Of a stretch of DNA of 64,000 bases, positions 18,570 through 27,257 are shown one piece after another (position 1 is the first letter of the stretch; every line of letters starts with the position of its first letter). The DNA lies in assembly GCA_963763365.1 (NCBI GenBank), contig CAVXOE010000021.1, forward strand, positions 1-64,000. Reading direction: 5' to 3'. Source of the stretch: VAZQ01 sp963763365 (GTDB lineage Bacteria; Pseudomonadota; Alphaproteobacteria; Rhizobiales; Xanthobacteraceae). The notes under the pieces were generated by a model. That model was not told where the DNA came from. It saw nothing but the letters and a program-made list of their open reading frames with translations, and searched no databases. The translations under genes were made by a program, and so were the position numbers.

Positions 18570-19382
18570 ATGTCGGGCGCCGTGCTCGCGCCGCGTGTCT
18601 CTTTGGACGCCGAACCTGCAGCCCTGCTTCCTCGGCGCGCCGGCGCCGTGTCGATCGCAGTGCGCGGCGTATCGAAGCAATTCGACTCCGGTGTGACCGC
18701 ACTCGAACCGATTGATTTGTCTATCCCCGGCGGTGAATTCATCTCAATCGTGGGCCCCTCCGGATGTGGAAAGTCCACGCTCCTGCGGATCGTGGCGGGC
18801 CTGATCGAGCCGACAACCGGAATATGCGAACGGGCACAAAACGCAGCGGCGGCCTTCGTCTTCCAGGACGCTGCCCTCCTGCCTTGGCGTAACGTGGCGC
18901 GGAACGCCGAACTCCTGATGGAACTCGAAGGTTATGCGGCCGGTGAGCGCAGAGAGCGGGCAAAAGATGCGCTCCAGCTTGTTGGCCTCGTTGGTTTCGA
19001 GCGGTCTTATCCGCATCAGCTTTCGGGCGGAATGCGCATGCGCCTATCCCTCGCGCGCGCCATCGCTCTGCGCCCAAATGTGATGCTGCTCGACGAGCCG
19101 CTTGCTGCGGTCGACGAACTCACTCGAGAGGTTCTTCAGGAAGAGCTTTCACAGCTTTGGCAGACCACCGGGTTCACCGCTCTGCTCGTGACCCATAACG
19201 TCCACGAGGCAGTCTATCTGTCTGACCGGGTCGTCGTAATGTCACCGCGGCCGGGACGAATCCTGAAGATCATCAACGTTCCATTTCGCTTTCCCCGTTC
19301 GCCCGATTTGCGAGCGACGGCCGAGTTCGCAAGGCTGACAGGCGAGGTGTCGGCCGCGTTGCGTCACCGCACTGGGATATGA
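18570..19382 (+). CDS. ABC transporter ATP-binding protein (SsuB/TauB type)
   Basis: All ABC motifs are present: Walker A GPSGCGKST, Q-loop FVFQDAALLPW, signature LSGGMRMR, Walker B VMLLDEP, and the switch His in LLVTHNVHEAVYLSDRV. The length (270 residues) and the LPWRNV and RPGRI elements match nitrate/sulfonate/taurine-type importers. ATG 18570 is preferred to GTG 18561, since it follows the stop of the receptor gene. The following permease starts within its stop codon, showing translational coupling. It powers uptake through the permease at 19379. Confidence 0.92.
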   Translation: MSGAVLAPRVSLDAEPAALLPRRAGAVSIAVRGVSKQFDSGVTALEPIDLSIPGGEFISIVGPSGCGKSTLLRIVAGLIEPTTGICERAQNAAAAFVFQDAALLPWRNVARNAELLMELEGYAAGERRERAKDALQLVGLVGFERSYPHQLSGGMRMRLSLARAIALRPNVMLLDEPLAAVDELTREVLQEELSQLWQTTGFTALLVTHNVHEAVYLSDRVVVMSPRPGRILKIINVPFRFPRSPDLRATAEFARLTGEVSAALRHRTGI

Positions 19383-20212
19383 GGGGCGATATGGCCATTC
19401 CAGCGGCATCGCCGAGAAGCAAGTCACGCCTTTATAGAGCAATCAACATCAGCCTGCCGCCCGCGCTGGTTGCCATTGGGGCCGTCCTGCTGTGGCACCT
19501 GCTTTCCGTCACTGTCTATAAAGGAAAAGGTTTCCTGCTCCCGGGGCCGCAAGATGTCGCCGCCGCCTTCGTCGAGAACGGCTCGGTCATCTTTCGCGCA
19601 ACGCTGACCACGCTCAGGGAGGCGACGCTCGGCTACATCTCCGCGATCGTCCTCGGTGTCTCGTTTGCCACGATTCTAAGCCAGTCCCGCGTCCTCGAGC
19701 GCAGCTTCTACCCTTATGCAGTCCTGTTGCAGACTGTTCCGGTCGTGGCCATCGCACCGCTGATCGTCCTCTGGTTCGGATACAACGATCTCTCGGTCGT
19801 GATCATCAGCCTCATCATCTCGCTGTTCCCGATCATTAACAATACGCTGCTGGGCTTGCGTTCAACTCCACGCAATCTGGTCGAACTGTTCGCTATGCAC
19901 CACACCAGCATTCTGGTGAGCTTCTGGAAGCTGCGGCTTCCCGGAGCGCTGCCGAGCATCATGGCGGGTTTGCGAATTTCGGCCGGCCTCTCCGTGATTG
20001 GCGCGATCATCGGCGAGTTCATTATCGGATCCGGCAACTCTCAGGGAGGTCTCGGGGTCCAGATCATTTTCGCGCAGGGTCGCATGTACACAGCGCTGCT
20101 GTTTGCGGAGGTGATCTCGGCGACGGGACTTGGCTTCCTGTTCTTCACCGCCGTAAGCCTCACAAGCAACCTGCTTCTCAGGCACTGGCACGAGTCAGCA
20201 TCGGAAGACTGA
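19379..20212 (+). CDS. ABC transporter permease (SsuC/TauC type)
   Basis: A 277-residue inner-membrane protein with about six helices (for example ALVAIGAVLLWHLLSVTVY and DLSVVIISLIISLFPIINN). The EAA loop that contacts the ATPase is visible around NTLLGLRSTPRNLVELFAMH and LRLPGALPSIMAGLRISAG. The ATG overlaps the ATPase stop (ATGA); ATG 19391 with GAGGGG upstream is an alternative start. Together with the two preceding genes it makes a complete importer of the nitrate/sulfonate/taurine family. Confidence 0.92.
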   Translation: MRGDMAIPAASPRSKSRLYRAINISLPPALVAIGAVLLWHLLSVTVYKGKGFLLPGPQDVAAAFVENGSVIFRATLTTLREATLGYISAIVLGVSFATILSQSRVLERSFYPYAVLLQTVPVVAIAPLIVLWFGYNDLSVVIISLIISLFPIINNTLLGLRSTPRNLVELFAMHHTSILVSFWKLRLPGALPSIMAGLRISAGLSVIGAIIGEFIIGSGNSQGGLGVQIIFAQGRMYTALLFAEVISATGLGFLFFTAVSLTSNLLLRHWHESASED

Positions 20213-20255
20213 ACTGATTCTCACGTCAGGATGAAGCATTCGCGGGAGGGAAGAA

Positions 20256-21134
20256 ATGCCATCGGCAACGGCATTGCAGCCAGCCACGTTCGGCCGATCC
20301 AAACATTTTGAAGCGGCCCCCCTCATGTCGGGCTTTGCTGCTGAACTTCATGGGCTCGACCTCAGCTGCCTTTTGTCGGCTGACGTTAAGGCGGAACTCT
20401 ATCGTGCGCTCCTTGATTTCGAAGTGCTGCTTATTCCGCCCCAGGCGCTTTCGCCGGCGCAACACGTCGATTTGGCTTCGGCCTTTGGGCGGGTTGCGTC
20501 CGGTGCGTTCTTTCCCCGTCGGGAGGACTTCCCCGAGATTGAGATCATCACATTCGACGAAGCTCACCCTCCCGAACTCAACGTGTGGCACAGCGACGTT
20601 TCATGGAAGTCGGTGCCGCCGACCGGTACGGTCATTCAACTGATAGACCTCCCCGCAACCGGCGGTAATACCGTTTGGGCAAGCGGAAGCAAGGCATTCG
20701 CGGCGTTGTCGGAAGGCTTCAAGAGCTATCTCCGCGGGCTTACTGCCACACATAGCTGGCAGGGAAGCTTGGTCCAGGATGCACTTGAGGAGAGTGGTGA
20801 AGAGGCCGTTGTCAACGCCGTCCGAAGATTCAAGCCTGTCGTTCACCCTCTCGTTCGCCGCCACCCTGAGTCAGGCAAGGAGGTTCTGTTCGTCAATGAG
20901 GCCTTCACCCGTTCGATCAATGGGGTGCCGTTGCGCGAGGGGCGCGCGATTCTCGAATTTCTGCGCGAATGGATGGTCCAACCCGAATTCATCTATTCAC
21001 ACAAGTGGCAGAAGAACGGAATTGCGGTCTGGGACAACCGGTCCACTCAGCATTATGCGGTCGCGGATTACTGGCCGGAACGGCGCATGCTCCAGAGGGT
21101 GACGTTCCAGTCCGAAGTCGAGGATGCAGCGTGA
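20256..21134 (+). CDS. TauD/TfdA-family Fe(II)/2-oxoglutarate dioxygenase
   Basis: The 2-His-1-carboxylate iron site is visible: His112 and Asp114 in VWHSDVSW, and a distal His266 in STQHYAVADYWPERRMLQRV, with the following Arg residues suited to bind 2-oxoglutarate. The family includes taurine and sulfonate dioxygenases and 2,4-D dioxygenase; they hydroxylate next to a sulfonate or ether and release sulfite or the phenol. It directly follows the importer, so the imported compound is its likely substrate. The 292-residue length is normal. The exact substrate cannot be read from sequence. Confidence 0.9.
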   Translation: MPSATALQPATFGRSKHFEAAPLMSGFAAELHGLDLSCLLSADVKAELYRALLDFEVLLIPPQALSPAQHVDLASAFGRVASGAFFPRREDFPEIEIITFDEAHPPELNVWHSDVSWKSVPPTGTVIQLIDLPATGGNTVWASGSKAFAALSEGFKSYLRGLTATHSWQGSLVQDALEESGEEAVVNAVRRFKPVVHPLVRRHPESGKEVLFVNEAFTRSINGVPLREGRAILEFLREWMVQPEFIYSHKWQKNGIAVWDNRSTQHYAVADYWPERRMLQRVTFQSEVEDAA

Positions 21135-21155
21135 CGCAGGTCGAGGGAATCCGAA

Positions 21156-22181
21156 ATGTCAAATTCTAGCCATCAATCACAAGTTCCAATTATCGATATT
21201 GCGCCATGGTTTGCCGCCGACGAGGCTGCCCGCGACAGTGTAGCGGATGAAGTCGGCAAGGCTTGCGAGGAGTGGGGCTTTCTCATCGTTGCGGGGCATC
21301 AGGTTGACGGGGCGCTGATGACATCCGTGGCAAATGTATCTCGTGCGTTCTTCGATCTTTCGACAGAGGAGAAGCTCAGGTCGAACGCAGCGGGAACCCG
21401 CGCCGGCCGCGGCTATTACAGGATGGAAGCGAAATCGCTGGCGCGCACGCTCGGCGTCAAGAATGCGCCAGGCGATTTGCGCGAATCGTTCCGGATTGGT
21501 GCAGAGCCGGATGTCGCCCAAGGCTCAACCCTGACGGAGCAAGCAGCCGGACATTTCGCGTCGAACATATGGCCCCGGCAGCCGGCGGAGATGCGGGCGA
21601 TCTGGAGTGCTTACTATGACGCCTGCAGCGCGCTGAGCTCTGAGATGATGCGCATCTGTGCGCGCGCTCTTGCGCTTCCCGATGACTGGTTCGACGACAA
21701 GATCGACAGGGCGACGAGCAACCTCATCGCCCAAAACTACCCGCCGCTGGAAAAGCCCCCGATGCCGGGGCAAATCCGCAACGGCGCCCATACCGATTTT
21801 GGCACGTTGACCTTGCTGATGACCGAGAACAAGCCGGGTGGCTTGCAAGTGATGGGTCGTGACGGCGAGTGGCACGATGTCCGTCCGGTTCCGGGAACCT
21901 ACATCGTCAATCTCGGTGACATGATGGCTCAATGGACCAACGACCGCTGGAGGTCGACGCTTCATCGTGTCGTAAATCCGCCGCTGGAAGCGGGTGAGAC
22001 AGCTCGCAGATTATCCATCGTGTTCTTTCACACCCCTAACTACGACGCGACGATCACCTGTATCCCGTCGTGCGCGAACGAGGGCAATCCTCCCAAATAC
22101 GCGCCGATCCTTGCAGGGGAACATATTGCACAGAAACTAAAGGCGGTTGAAAGCGTGGCGGAGGAGAAGCCCGCCGCCTGA
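21156..22181 (+). CDS. Isopenicillin-N-synthase-like 2-oxoglutarate/Fe(II) oxygenase (copy 1)
   Basis: A 341-residue member of the plant-type 2-oxoglutarate oxygenase superfamily. The N-terminal PIIDIAPWF and GFLIVAGHQVD, the HxD iron pair (His212, Asp214 in NGAHTDFGTLTLL), the distal His270 in STLHRVVNP and the RLS motif (Arg285, Ser287) that binds 2-oxoglutarate are all present. It begins 21 bases after the TauD-like gene and is followed by a second, related enzyme, suggesting sequential oxidations of one substrate. Bacterial members modify diverse small molecules; the substrate is unknown. Confidence 0.9.
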   Translation: MSNSSHQSQVPIIDIAPWFAADEAARDSVADEVGKACEEWGFLIVAGHQVDGALMTSVANVSRAFFDLSTEEKLRSNAAGTRAGRGYYRMEAKSLARTLGVKNAPGDLRESFRIGAEPDVAQGSTLTEQAAGHFASNIWPRQPAEMRAIWSAYYDACSALSSEMMRICARALALPDDWFDDKIDRATSNLIAQNYPPLEKPPMPGQIRNGAHTDFGTLTLLMTENKPGGLQVMGRDGEWHDVRPVPGTYIVNLGDMMAQWTNDRWRSTLHRVVNPPLEAGETARRLSIVFFHTPNYDATITCIPSCANEGNPPKYAPILAGEHIAQKLKAVESVAEEKPAA

Positions 22182-22231
22182 TCATCGGCGCTGCTCGATT
22201 GCACCTTCAGAAGATGTCAGCGGGAGCAGTC

Positions 22232-23182
22232 ATGTCTGAGATCCCCATTATCGACGTCGCCTCACTCTTGCGTGGAGGAGTAGATGGCGAACATCAGGCT
22301 GCCCGGCAGATCGGCAACGCCTGCCGGGGCATTGGATTCTTTTACATCACCGGGCACGGCGTCGCGACGAGCGAAATCGAGGTTGTCTTTAGCAAGGCCG
22401 CCGAGTTCTTCAAACTGCCGGCGTCAGTCAAGGACTTGTCCGCCTTTACTGGGCCAGGCAACAATCGGGGCTATGTCGAGCTCGGAGGAGAGACGCTCGA
22501 TCCGGGCAAGCCTCCAGATGTGAAGGAAGTGTTCAACATCGGGCTCGAGCTCGCACCGGACGATCCGGACCTGCTGGCCGGCAAGCCGTTCCGTGCGCCT
22601 AACGTTTGGCCGGATGTACCTGGCTTTCGCACGACCATGCTGTCCTATTTCACACGGATGAGGAATCTCGGCTGCACGCTTCACCGTGCTTTCGCCATCG
22701 ATCTCGGTCTCGATCCGACGTATTTCGCAGACAAGTTTCGCAAGCCGCTAGCCACCCTGCGGCTGCTGCACTACCCGCCAGTCGAGGCGCCGTTGAGCGA
22801 GGGGCAGATAGGTGCCGGTGTGCATACCGACTACGGCAACGTCACTTTGCTGGCAACGGATTCGGTGGGTGGCTTGATGGTGCGTGACCGCAGCGGTCGT
22901 TGGCTTGACGCCCCGATCGTGCCGGGCGCGTATGTCTGCAATATTGGCGACTGCCTGATGCGATGGACCAATGACATTTATGTCTCGACGCCGCACAAGG
23001 TCGTCACTCCCCCCGGGCGGGATCGCTATTCGATTGCGTTCTTCCTTGACCCTGACCCGGACGCATTGGTCGCGTGCTTGCCGACCTGTACGGATGCCAG
23101 GCGGCCTGCACGATACGCACCCGTCAATGGTGCCGACTTCCTGAAGTCTCGCCTTGAGCCAACATACAAAGTCGCCGGATAA
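22232..23182 (+). CDS. Isopenicillin-N-synthase-like 2-oxoglutarate/Fe(II) oxygenase (copy 2)
   Basis: Same fold as the preceding gene: IPIIDVASLL, GIGFFYITGHGV, iron ligands His198/Asp200 in GAGVHTDYGNVTLLA, distal His255 in STPHKVV, and RYS (Arg265, Ser267). ATG 22232 has GGGAGCAG upstream; the outer TTG at 22199 does not. The two copies are clearly diverged, so they probably act on different steps or positions. A remnant of an integrase-type transposase begins about 40 bases downstream and marks the end of this gene set. Confidence 0.9.
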   Translation: MSEIPIIDVASLLRGGVDGEHQAARQIGNACRGIGFFYITGHGVATSEIEVVFSKAAEFFKLPASVKDLSAFTGPGNNRGYVELGGETLDPGKPPDVKEVFNIGLELAPDDPDLLAGKPFRAPNVWPDVPGFRTTMLSYFTRMRNLGCTLHRAFAIDLGLDPTYFADKFRKPLATLRLLHYPPVEAPLSEGQIGAGVHTDYGNVTLLATDSVGGLMVRDRSGRWLDAPIVPGAYVCNIGDCLMRWTNDIYVSTPHKVVTPPGRDRYSIAFFLDPDPDALVACLPTCTDARRPARYAPVNGADFLKSRLEPTYKVAG

Positions 23183-23220
23183 GCATGAGCGCAATAGGCA
23201 CCGTTGCGCTCACCCCGAAT

Positions 23221-23521
23221 ACCGAGCAATTTATCATTCGTATGGCCGAGGAGAACCGTGACTGGGGCTATGACCGGATTGGGGCGCTGGCTAATCTGGG
23301 GTATGAGGTCTGCGATCAGACTGTCGGCAATGCAACGCCAAGCTTTGCCGCCCGCACCAGCGCGCAAACACGACCACATGGCCGGCCTTCGTTCGGACCT
23401 ACCTGGCGCTGTTGGTGGGGACCGATTTCTTCACCGCGGAGGTGTTCACGCTGCGCGGGCTGGTGACCTCCTACGTGCTGTTTTTTATTCATCTTGAAAG
23501 CCGTGTCCTTGCTCAAAATTA
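23221..23521 (+). mobile_element. Remnant of an integrase-core transposase
   Basis: Short pieces in different frames match an rve-type transposase: FIIRMAEENRDWGYDRIGAL and LGYEVCDQTVGN, then (after shifts near 23315-23335) LPPAPARKH and FVRTYLALLVGTDFFTAEVF to YVLFFIHLESR. The rest of the integrase core, including most of the catalytic triad, is absent. It is a different element from the intact transposase at 13.3 kb, judging by the residues visible. Confidence 0.65.
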
Positions 23522-23616
23522 ACGTGATGGCAGTTGGACGAGGTGCGAGCGGGAACATGCTGCCTCTCCCTTAAGCGACTTGGCGCTCATAGCGATGGTG
23601 CAGACCGCGACCAACA

Positions 23617-25839
23617 TCAAGTCTTCAGGGTTGCCAGAACGCGCTCCGGCAAAAACGGCGTGTGCCGAATGCGGGCGCCGGTGAGTGCGGCTACCGCATT
23701 GCTGATCGCTGGCGCGACCAGAGGCGTTGCCATCTGGCCAGCTCCGGTCGGGTGATTGTCGGTCTTGATCAACTCGATATGAATTTCCGGCATGTCGCGA
23801 TTGCGCATGACAATGTAGTCATAGAAGTTCGATTCCTGCACCTCGCCATCCTTGATCGTGATGCGCTCAGTCAGCGCGAGGCCGAGGCCAGACACCACAC
23901 TACTTTCGGTCTGGGCCAGAATATTGTCGGGTTGAACGGCGATGCCGTGATCGGTTGCGACCCAGAATTGGTGAACTTGAATGCGCCCAGTCGTCCGATC
24001 GACCGAGACTTCTGCTACACCGGCGATCTGGGTGCCGGAATAGTCGATATACGCAAGGCCGAGAGCGCGATCGGCGCGCTTGCGGTCCCACTGCGACATC
24101 TCACCGACCATCTCGACGACCTTGCGGGCGCGCGGCGTGTTCTTGAGGAGGCGCAGTCGGTAAGCCAGCGAATCGATGCCCTGCTTGCGGGCAATCTCGT
24201 CAATGAAGACTTCCGTCGCGAACTTATTGGCAGTGAACCCAATTCCCCGCAGGGAGACCGCCCGGACACCAGTATGGATCGGCAAATGTTCGGCCAGGCG
24301 ATTGGGGATATCGTAGGTCGGGATATCCCCGCCCAGGAACGATATAAAATCACGCTTCTTCCAAGCGCCGTTGTATTTGAAGGGATCCTGAAAAATGCCG
24401 GCATTGTCAGTAACGTAACGGTGATGCCAAGCGGTCATCCGGCCTGCTGGATCGAACCCCGCGCGGAGGATGTGGACGGATTGCGGACGGAACCGACCGC
24501 TGTGGACGTCATCCTCACGGGTCCACATCACTTTGACAGGCCGCTTTACTTCCTTTGACAACAGTACCGCATCGACGACGAATTCCTGGTCGCGGTTACC
24601 ACGACGACCAAGGCCACCGCCCATCAGCATGTCGTGCAAGATTACCTTGTTGACCGGAATGCCAAGAGCCTTGGCGGTGGCGTCGACCGCCATCGTCTGA
24701 CTTTGCGTGCCGCACCAGATTTCAGCGGAATCGCCTGCTGGCGATACTGAGGCCAAAGCGTTCAACGGCTCCATCTGCGCGTGATAGGCGTAGTCGCAAC
24801 GGTACTCACTCTCGAATGTCGTCGCAGCAGCGGCGAAAGCCGCCGTTGCGTCGCCGACCTTTTCGGCGATGTCGGTCTGGTTGGCCACGCTCCCTCGCCC
24901 AACCGCTTGATACCTGTCGAACGCCTTTTCGTTGTCGAAGCCCTGCGCTTTACCGGTGCGAGTCCATGTGACCGCAAGCGCGTTCTTCGCGGCGAACGCA
25001 GACCATGATGTTTCAGCAACTACACCAACACCAAACTCAAAATTGACAATCTTGATGACGCCGGGGATGTTCCGCGCCTTTGCATCGTCAACTTTTTCGG
25101 GGTTGCTGCCATCGATCGGTGCGCGCAAGATCGCGCCATACAGCATGCCGGGGACCTGCATATCGATACTATAGAGCGCCGAACCGTTGACCTTACTTGG
25201 CAACTCTCTCCGCATCGTATCTTTGCCAATCAGCCGGAAATCGGAGGATTTCTTGAGCTGTTCCGGCTTAACCTCCGGCGCTTTGTCCGGCAGGACCGCA
25301 AACTCTGCGATCTCGCCATAGCTGAGTCTTCGCTGGGACTTGGCATGCACAACGAAATTGGGCTCGGTGTTCAGTTCGCTGACCGGTACGCTCCAATGGC
25401 GCGCTGCATTGTCAAGCAACACGAGGCGCACTTGGGCGCCGAACTGGCGCAGTATCTTGAAATAGCCGGTGACCGTCGCGCTACCCGCCGTATACATCGA
25501 ACCGTAAAAGGCGGGGTTGCCGTAGATCGCTTCGATCGGTGGCGCGGGTACGATTCGGACTTTGGACCAATCGGCATCGAGCTCTTCGGCGACAATCAAC
25601 GGCAGTGACGTGGTCGAGCCTTGTCCCATCTCTGTCGCCGGCGACATGATAGAGATGGTGCCGTCAGCGGCGATCGACACCCAGGGGTTCATGACGCGCG
25701 TGCCTGTAGCAGCCTGCGCCGCGATGTCGGGAAGGCCGAGCGCGAATCCAAACGTCAGTCCAGCGGCTCCGACCATAAAATGGCGACGGCTGAGATCCAA
25801 TTGCGGGGCGCGCGAAGAATTTTCACGGAGTGTGGTCAT
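23617..25839 (-). CDS. Molybdopterin-binding subunit of a two-component molybdenum hydroxylase (IorB/CoxL type)
   Basis: A 740-residue large subunit of the xanthine dehydrogenase family. It starts with a twin-arginine leader (LSRRHFMVGAAGLTFGFAL), so it is exported folded. Molybdenum-cofactor regions include SPATEMGQGSTTSLP, YHAQMEPLNALA, GGGLGRRGNRDQEFV and the late PTGAGQMATPLVAPAISNAV. The small 2Fe-2S subunit lies 3 bases upstream in the same operon; no FAD subunit is present, as in isoquinoline 1-oxidoreductase and aldehyde-type enzymes that pass electrons to cytochromes. Likely role: hydroxylation of an N-heterocycle or aldehyde in the periplasm. Confidence 0.92.
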   Translation of the reverse strand: MTTLRENSSRAPQLDLSRRHFMVGAAGLTFGFALGLPDIAAQAATGTRVMNPWVSIAADGTISIMSPATEMGQGSTTSLPLIVAEELDADWSKVRIVPAPPIEAIYGNPAFYGSMYTAGSATVTGYFKILRQFGAQVRLVLLDNAARHWSVPVSELNTEPNFVVHAKSQRRLSYGEIAEFAVLPDKAPEVKPEQLKKSSDFRLIGKDTMRRELPSKVNGSALYSIDMQVPGMLYGAILRAPIDGSNPEKVDDAKARNIPGVIKIVNFEFGVGVVAETSWSAFAAKNALAVTWTRTGKAQGFDNEKAFDRYQAVGRGSVANQTDIAEKVGDATAAFAAAATTFESEYRCDYAYHAQMEPLNALASVSPAGDSAEIWCGTQSQTMAVDATAKALGIPVNKVILHDMLMGGGLGRRGNRDQEFVVDAVLLSKEVKRPVKVMWTREDDVHSGRFRPQSVHILRAGFDPAGRMTAWHHRYVTDNAGIFQDPFKYNGAWKKRDFISFLGGDIPTYDIPNRLAEHLPIHTGVRAVSLRGIGFTANKFATEVFIDEIARKQGIDSLAYRLRLLKNTPRARKVVEMVGEMSQWDRKRADRALGLAYIDYSGTQIAGVAEVSVDRTTGRIQVHQFWVATDHGIAVQPDNILAQTESSVVSGLGLALTERITIKDGEVQESNFYDYIVMRNRDMPEIHIELIKTDNHPTGAGQMATPLVAPAISNAVAALTGARIRHTPFLPERVLATLKT

Positions 25840-25842
25840 GGC

Positions 25843-26298
25843 TCAGGCCTCCTTCGCAGCGCGTTGAATCGCGCGAACGATCCGCGGATAGGTGCCGCAA
25901 CGACAGATATTTGTACTCATGTGCTCGACAATTTCGTCGCGCGTCGGCTTGGGGTTCTGCTTTAGTAAATCAGCCGCGCTCATAATCTGCCCGGACTGAC
26001 AATAACCGCATTGTGGTACGTTCTCGGTGAGCCAAGCCTTTTGCAGCGCGTGGTTGGAATCCGGTGACAGGCCCTCGATCGTGGTCACTGACTTGCCAGC
26101 GATCTCCGACAGTTGGATCTGGCAGGAGAAGGCGCGCTTGCCATCGATGTGCACCGTGCAAGCGCCGCACAGTCCGGTGCCGCAGCCGAACTTGGTTCCA
26201 GTTAGCTTGAGGCCCTCCCGGATCACCCACAAAAGCGGTGTTGCCGGTGGCGCATCGATGGATGCTGCCTTGCCGTTCACAATGAAGTTCGTCGCCAT
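25843..26298 (-). CDS. 2Fe-2S subunit of the molybdenum hydroxylase (IorA/CoxS type)
   Basis: Both iron-sulfur centres are visible: the plant-ferredoxin type cluster ligands in FGCGTGLCGACTVHIDG (with SCQ later) and the second cluster in QCGYCQSGQIM and NICRCGTYPRI. ATG 26298 follows GGAGGA; the outer ATG at 26310 lies inside that ribosome site. At 151 residues it is the normal size for this subunit. It is the first gene of a two-gene reverse-strand operon with the molybdopterin subunit and transfers electrons from the molybdenum centre to an outside acceptor. Confidence 0.93.
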   Translation of the reverse strand: MATNFIVNGKAASIDAPPATPLLWVIREGLKLTGTKFGCGTGLCGACTVHIDGKRAFSCQIQLSEIAGKSVTTIEGLSPDSNHALQKAWLTENVPQCGYCQSGQIMSAADLLKQNPKPTRDEIVEHMSTNICRCGTYPRIVRAIQRAAKEA

Positions 26299-27257
26299 TG
26301 CTTCCTCCATGGCCTCGCGTGCGGAGCCAAATCCGCCGCTGGCTTATGAACGCGCATCATCCTGATGCTCTTTAGACGCCTAGTAAAGTACGTTATCACC
26401 TCATTTCAAAATGAGAAGCCTATAGCTTCGAATCGCTGCAACGCCGAACCACGAGAGTGAAGCGAAGGCCTCCATCGAATTCTTCGTCAATGCCGAGTCG
26501 GCTATTTCGCCGACGGATGTTGCTTAGGGGGACCTCGAAAAATTGATCTCGCCGCCCATTCAGGGCAGCTTCAACCTGAACGTCAACGAATCGAAGCGGG
26601 AACGAAGCGGAATCAATCACAGACAATGTCGTGGCGCTCGACCATAGGCGCCCATTTTTTGAGGTGCCCTTAGGTCATTCGCGACGAGTGTGAGGCGTGG
26701 CTCGCTACCGAACTTGCGTTGCGTGCCGCTCGGTAAAAGATGGTGTTCTGCATATCGATCTGCCGATAGCGGCCGAGCGCATTTGGGCTGAGATCAACAA
26801 GTGTGGGAAGGCGTCCATGGCGAATTCGTAAATCCTCGCAAAAACGGAACGGCGCGGGGCGTCTTGTGAGATGTCGACTGCGAAAATTCATTGGCGTGGG
26901 CGCAACGGTGGCATTCCCGCCTTGAGCGCCGCTGAGAATACCGATGCCTCGTCCGTTCCGATGCGATTCACTTCGCCGTCTTTGAGCACGAGCTCAAACG
27001 CGGCCAATCATTGGACGTTATAGAGTCAAACTGAGGAGCGAACGCGTATGCCAAATCCGCGCGAACACGGAATTCGAGGATCGAAGCAATAGTGAGAATC
27101 GGCACCACAACAGTGCCGGTATGGCCGGCCCGCGGAAATCTCAACCTTGTGGAGATTTGAGCAAGGACAGGTTAGGAACCCATGGTAAATCAGCGTACCA
27201 TTGGAGGTCCTCATTTCGTAACCTAACATCAGACCTCCTGGGACGACTGGATGGCAA
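26299..27257. other. Long intergenic stretch with no recognised gene
   Basis: About 960 bases between two divergently read gene sets. Several short frames occur on both strands (reverse 26420-26626 and 26670-26891 are the longest) but none has family features, a good ribosome site or matching context. It may contain decayed genes as well as the two promoters. No tRNA-like fold or strong repeat was seen. Confidence 0.45.

Noticed and set aside
23662..24558. 298-codon forward frame
   Set aside because: Shadow of the molybdenum hydroxylase large subunit; no motifs.
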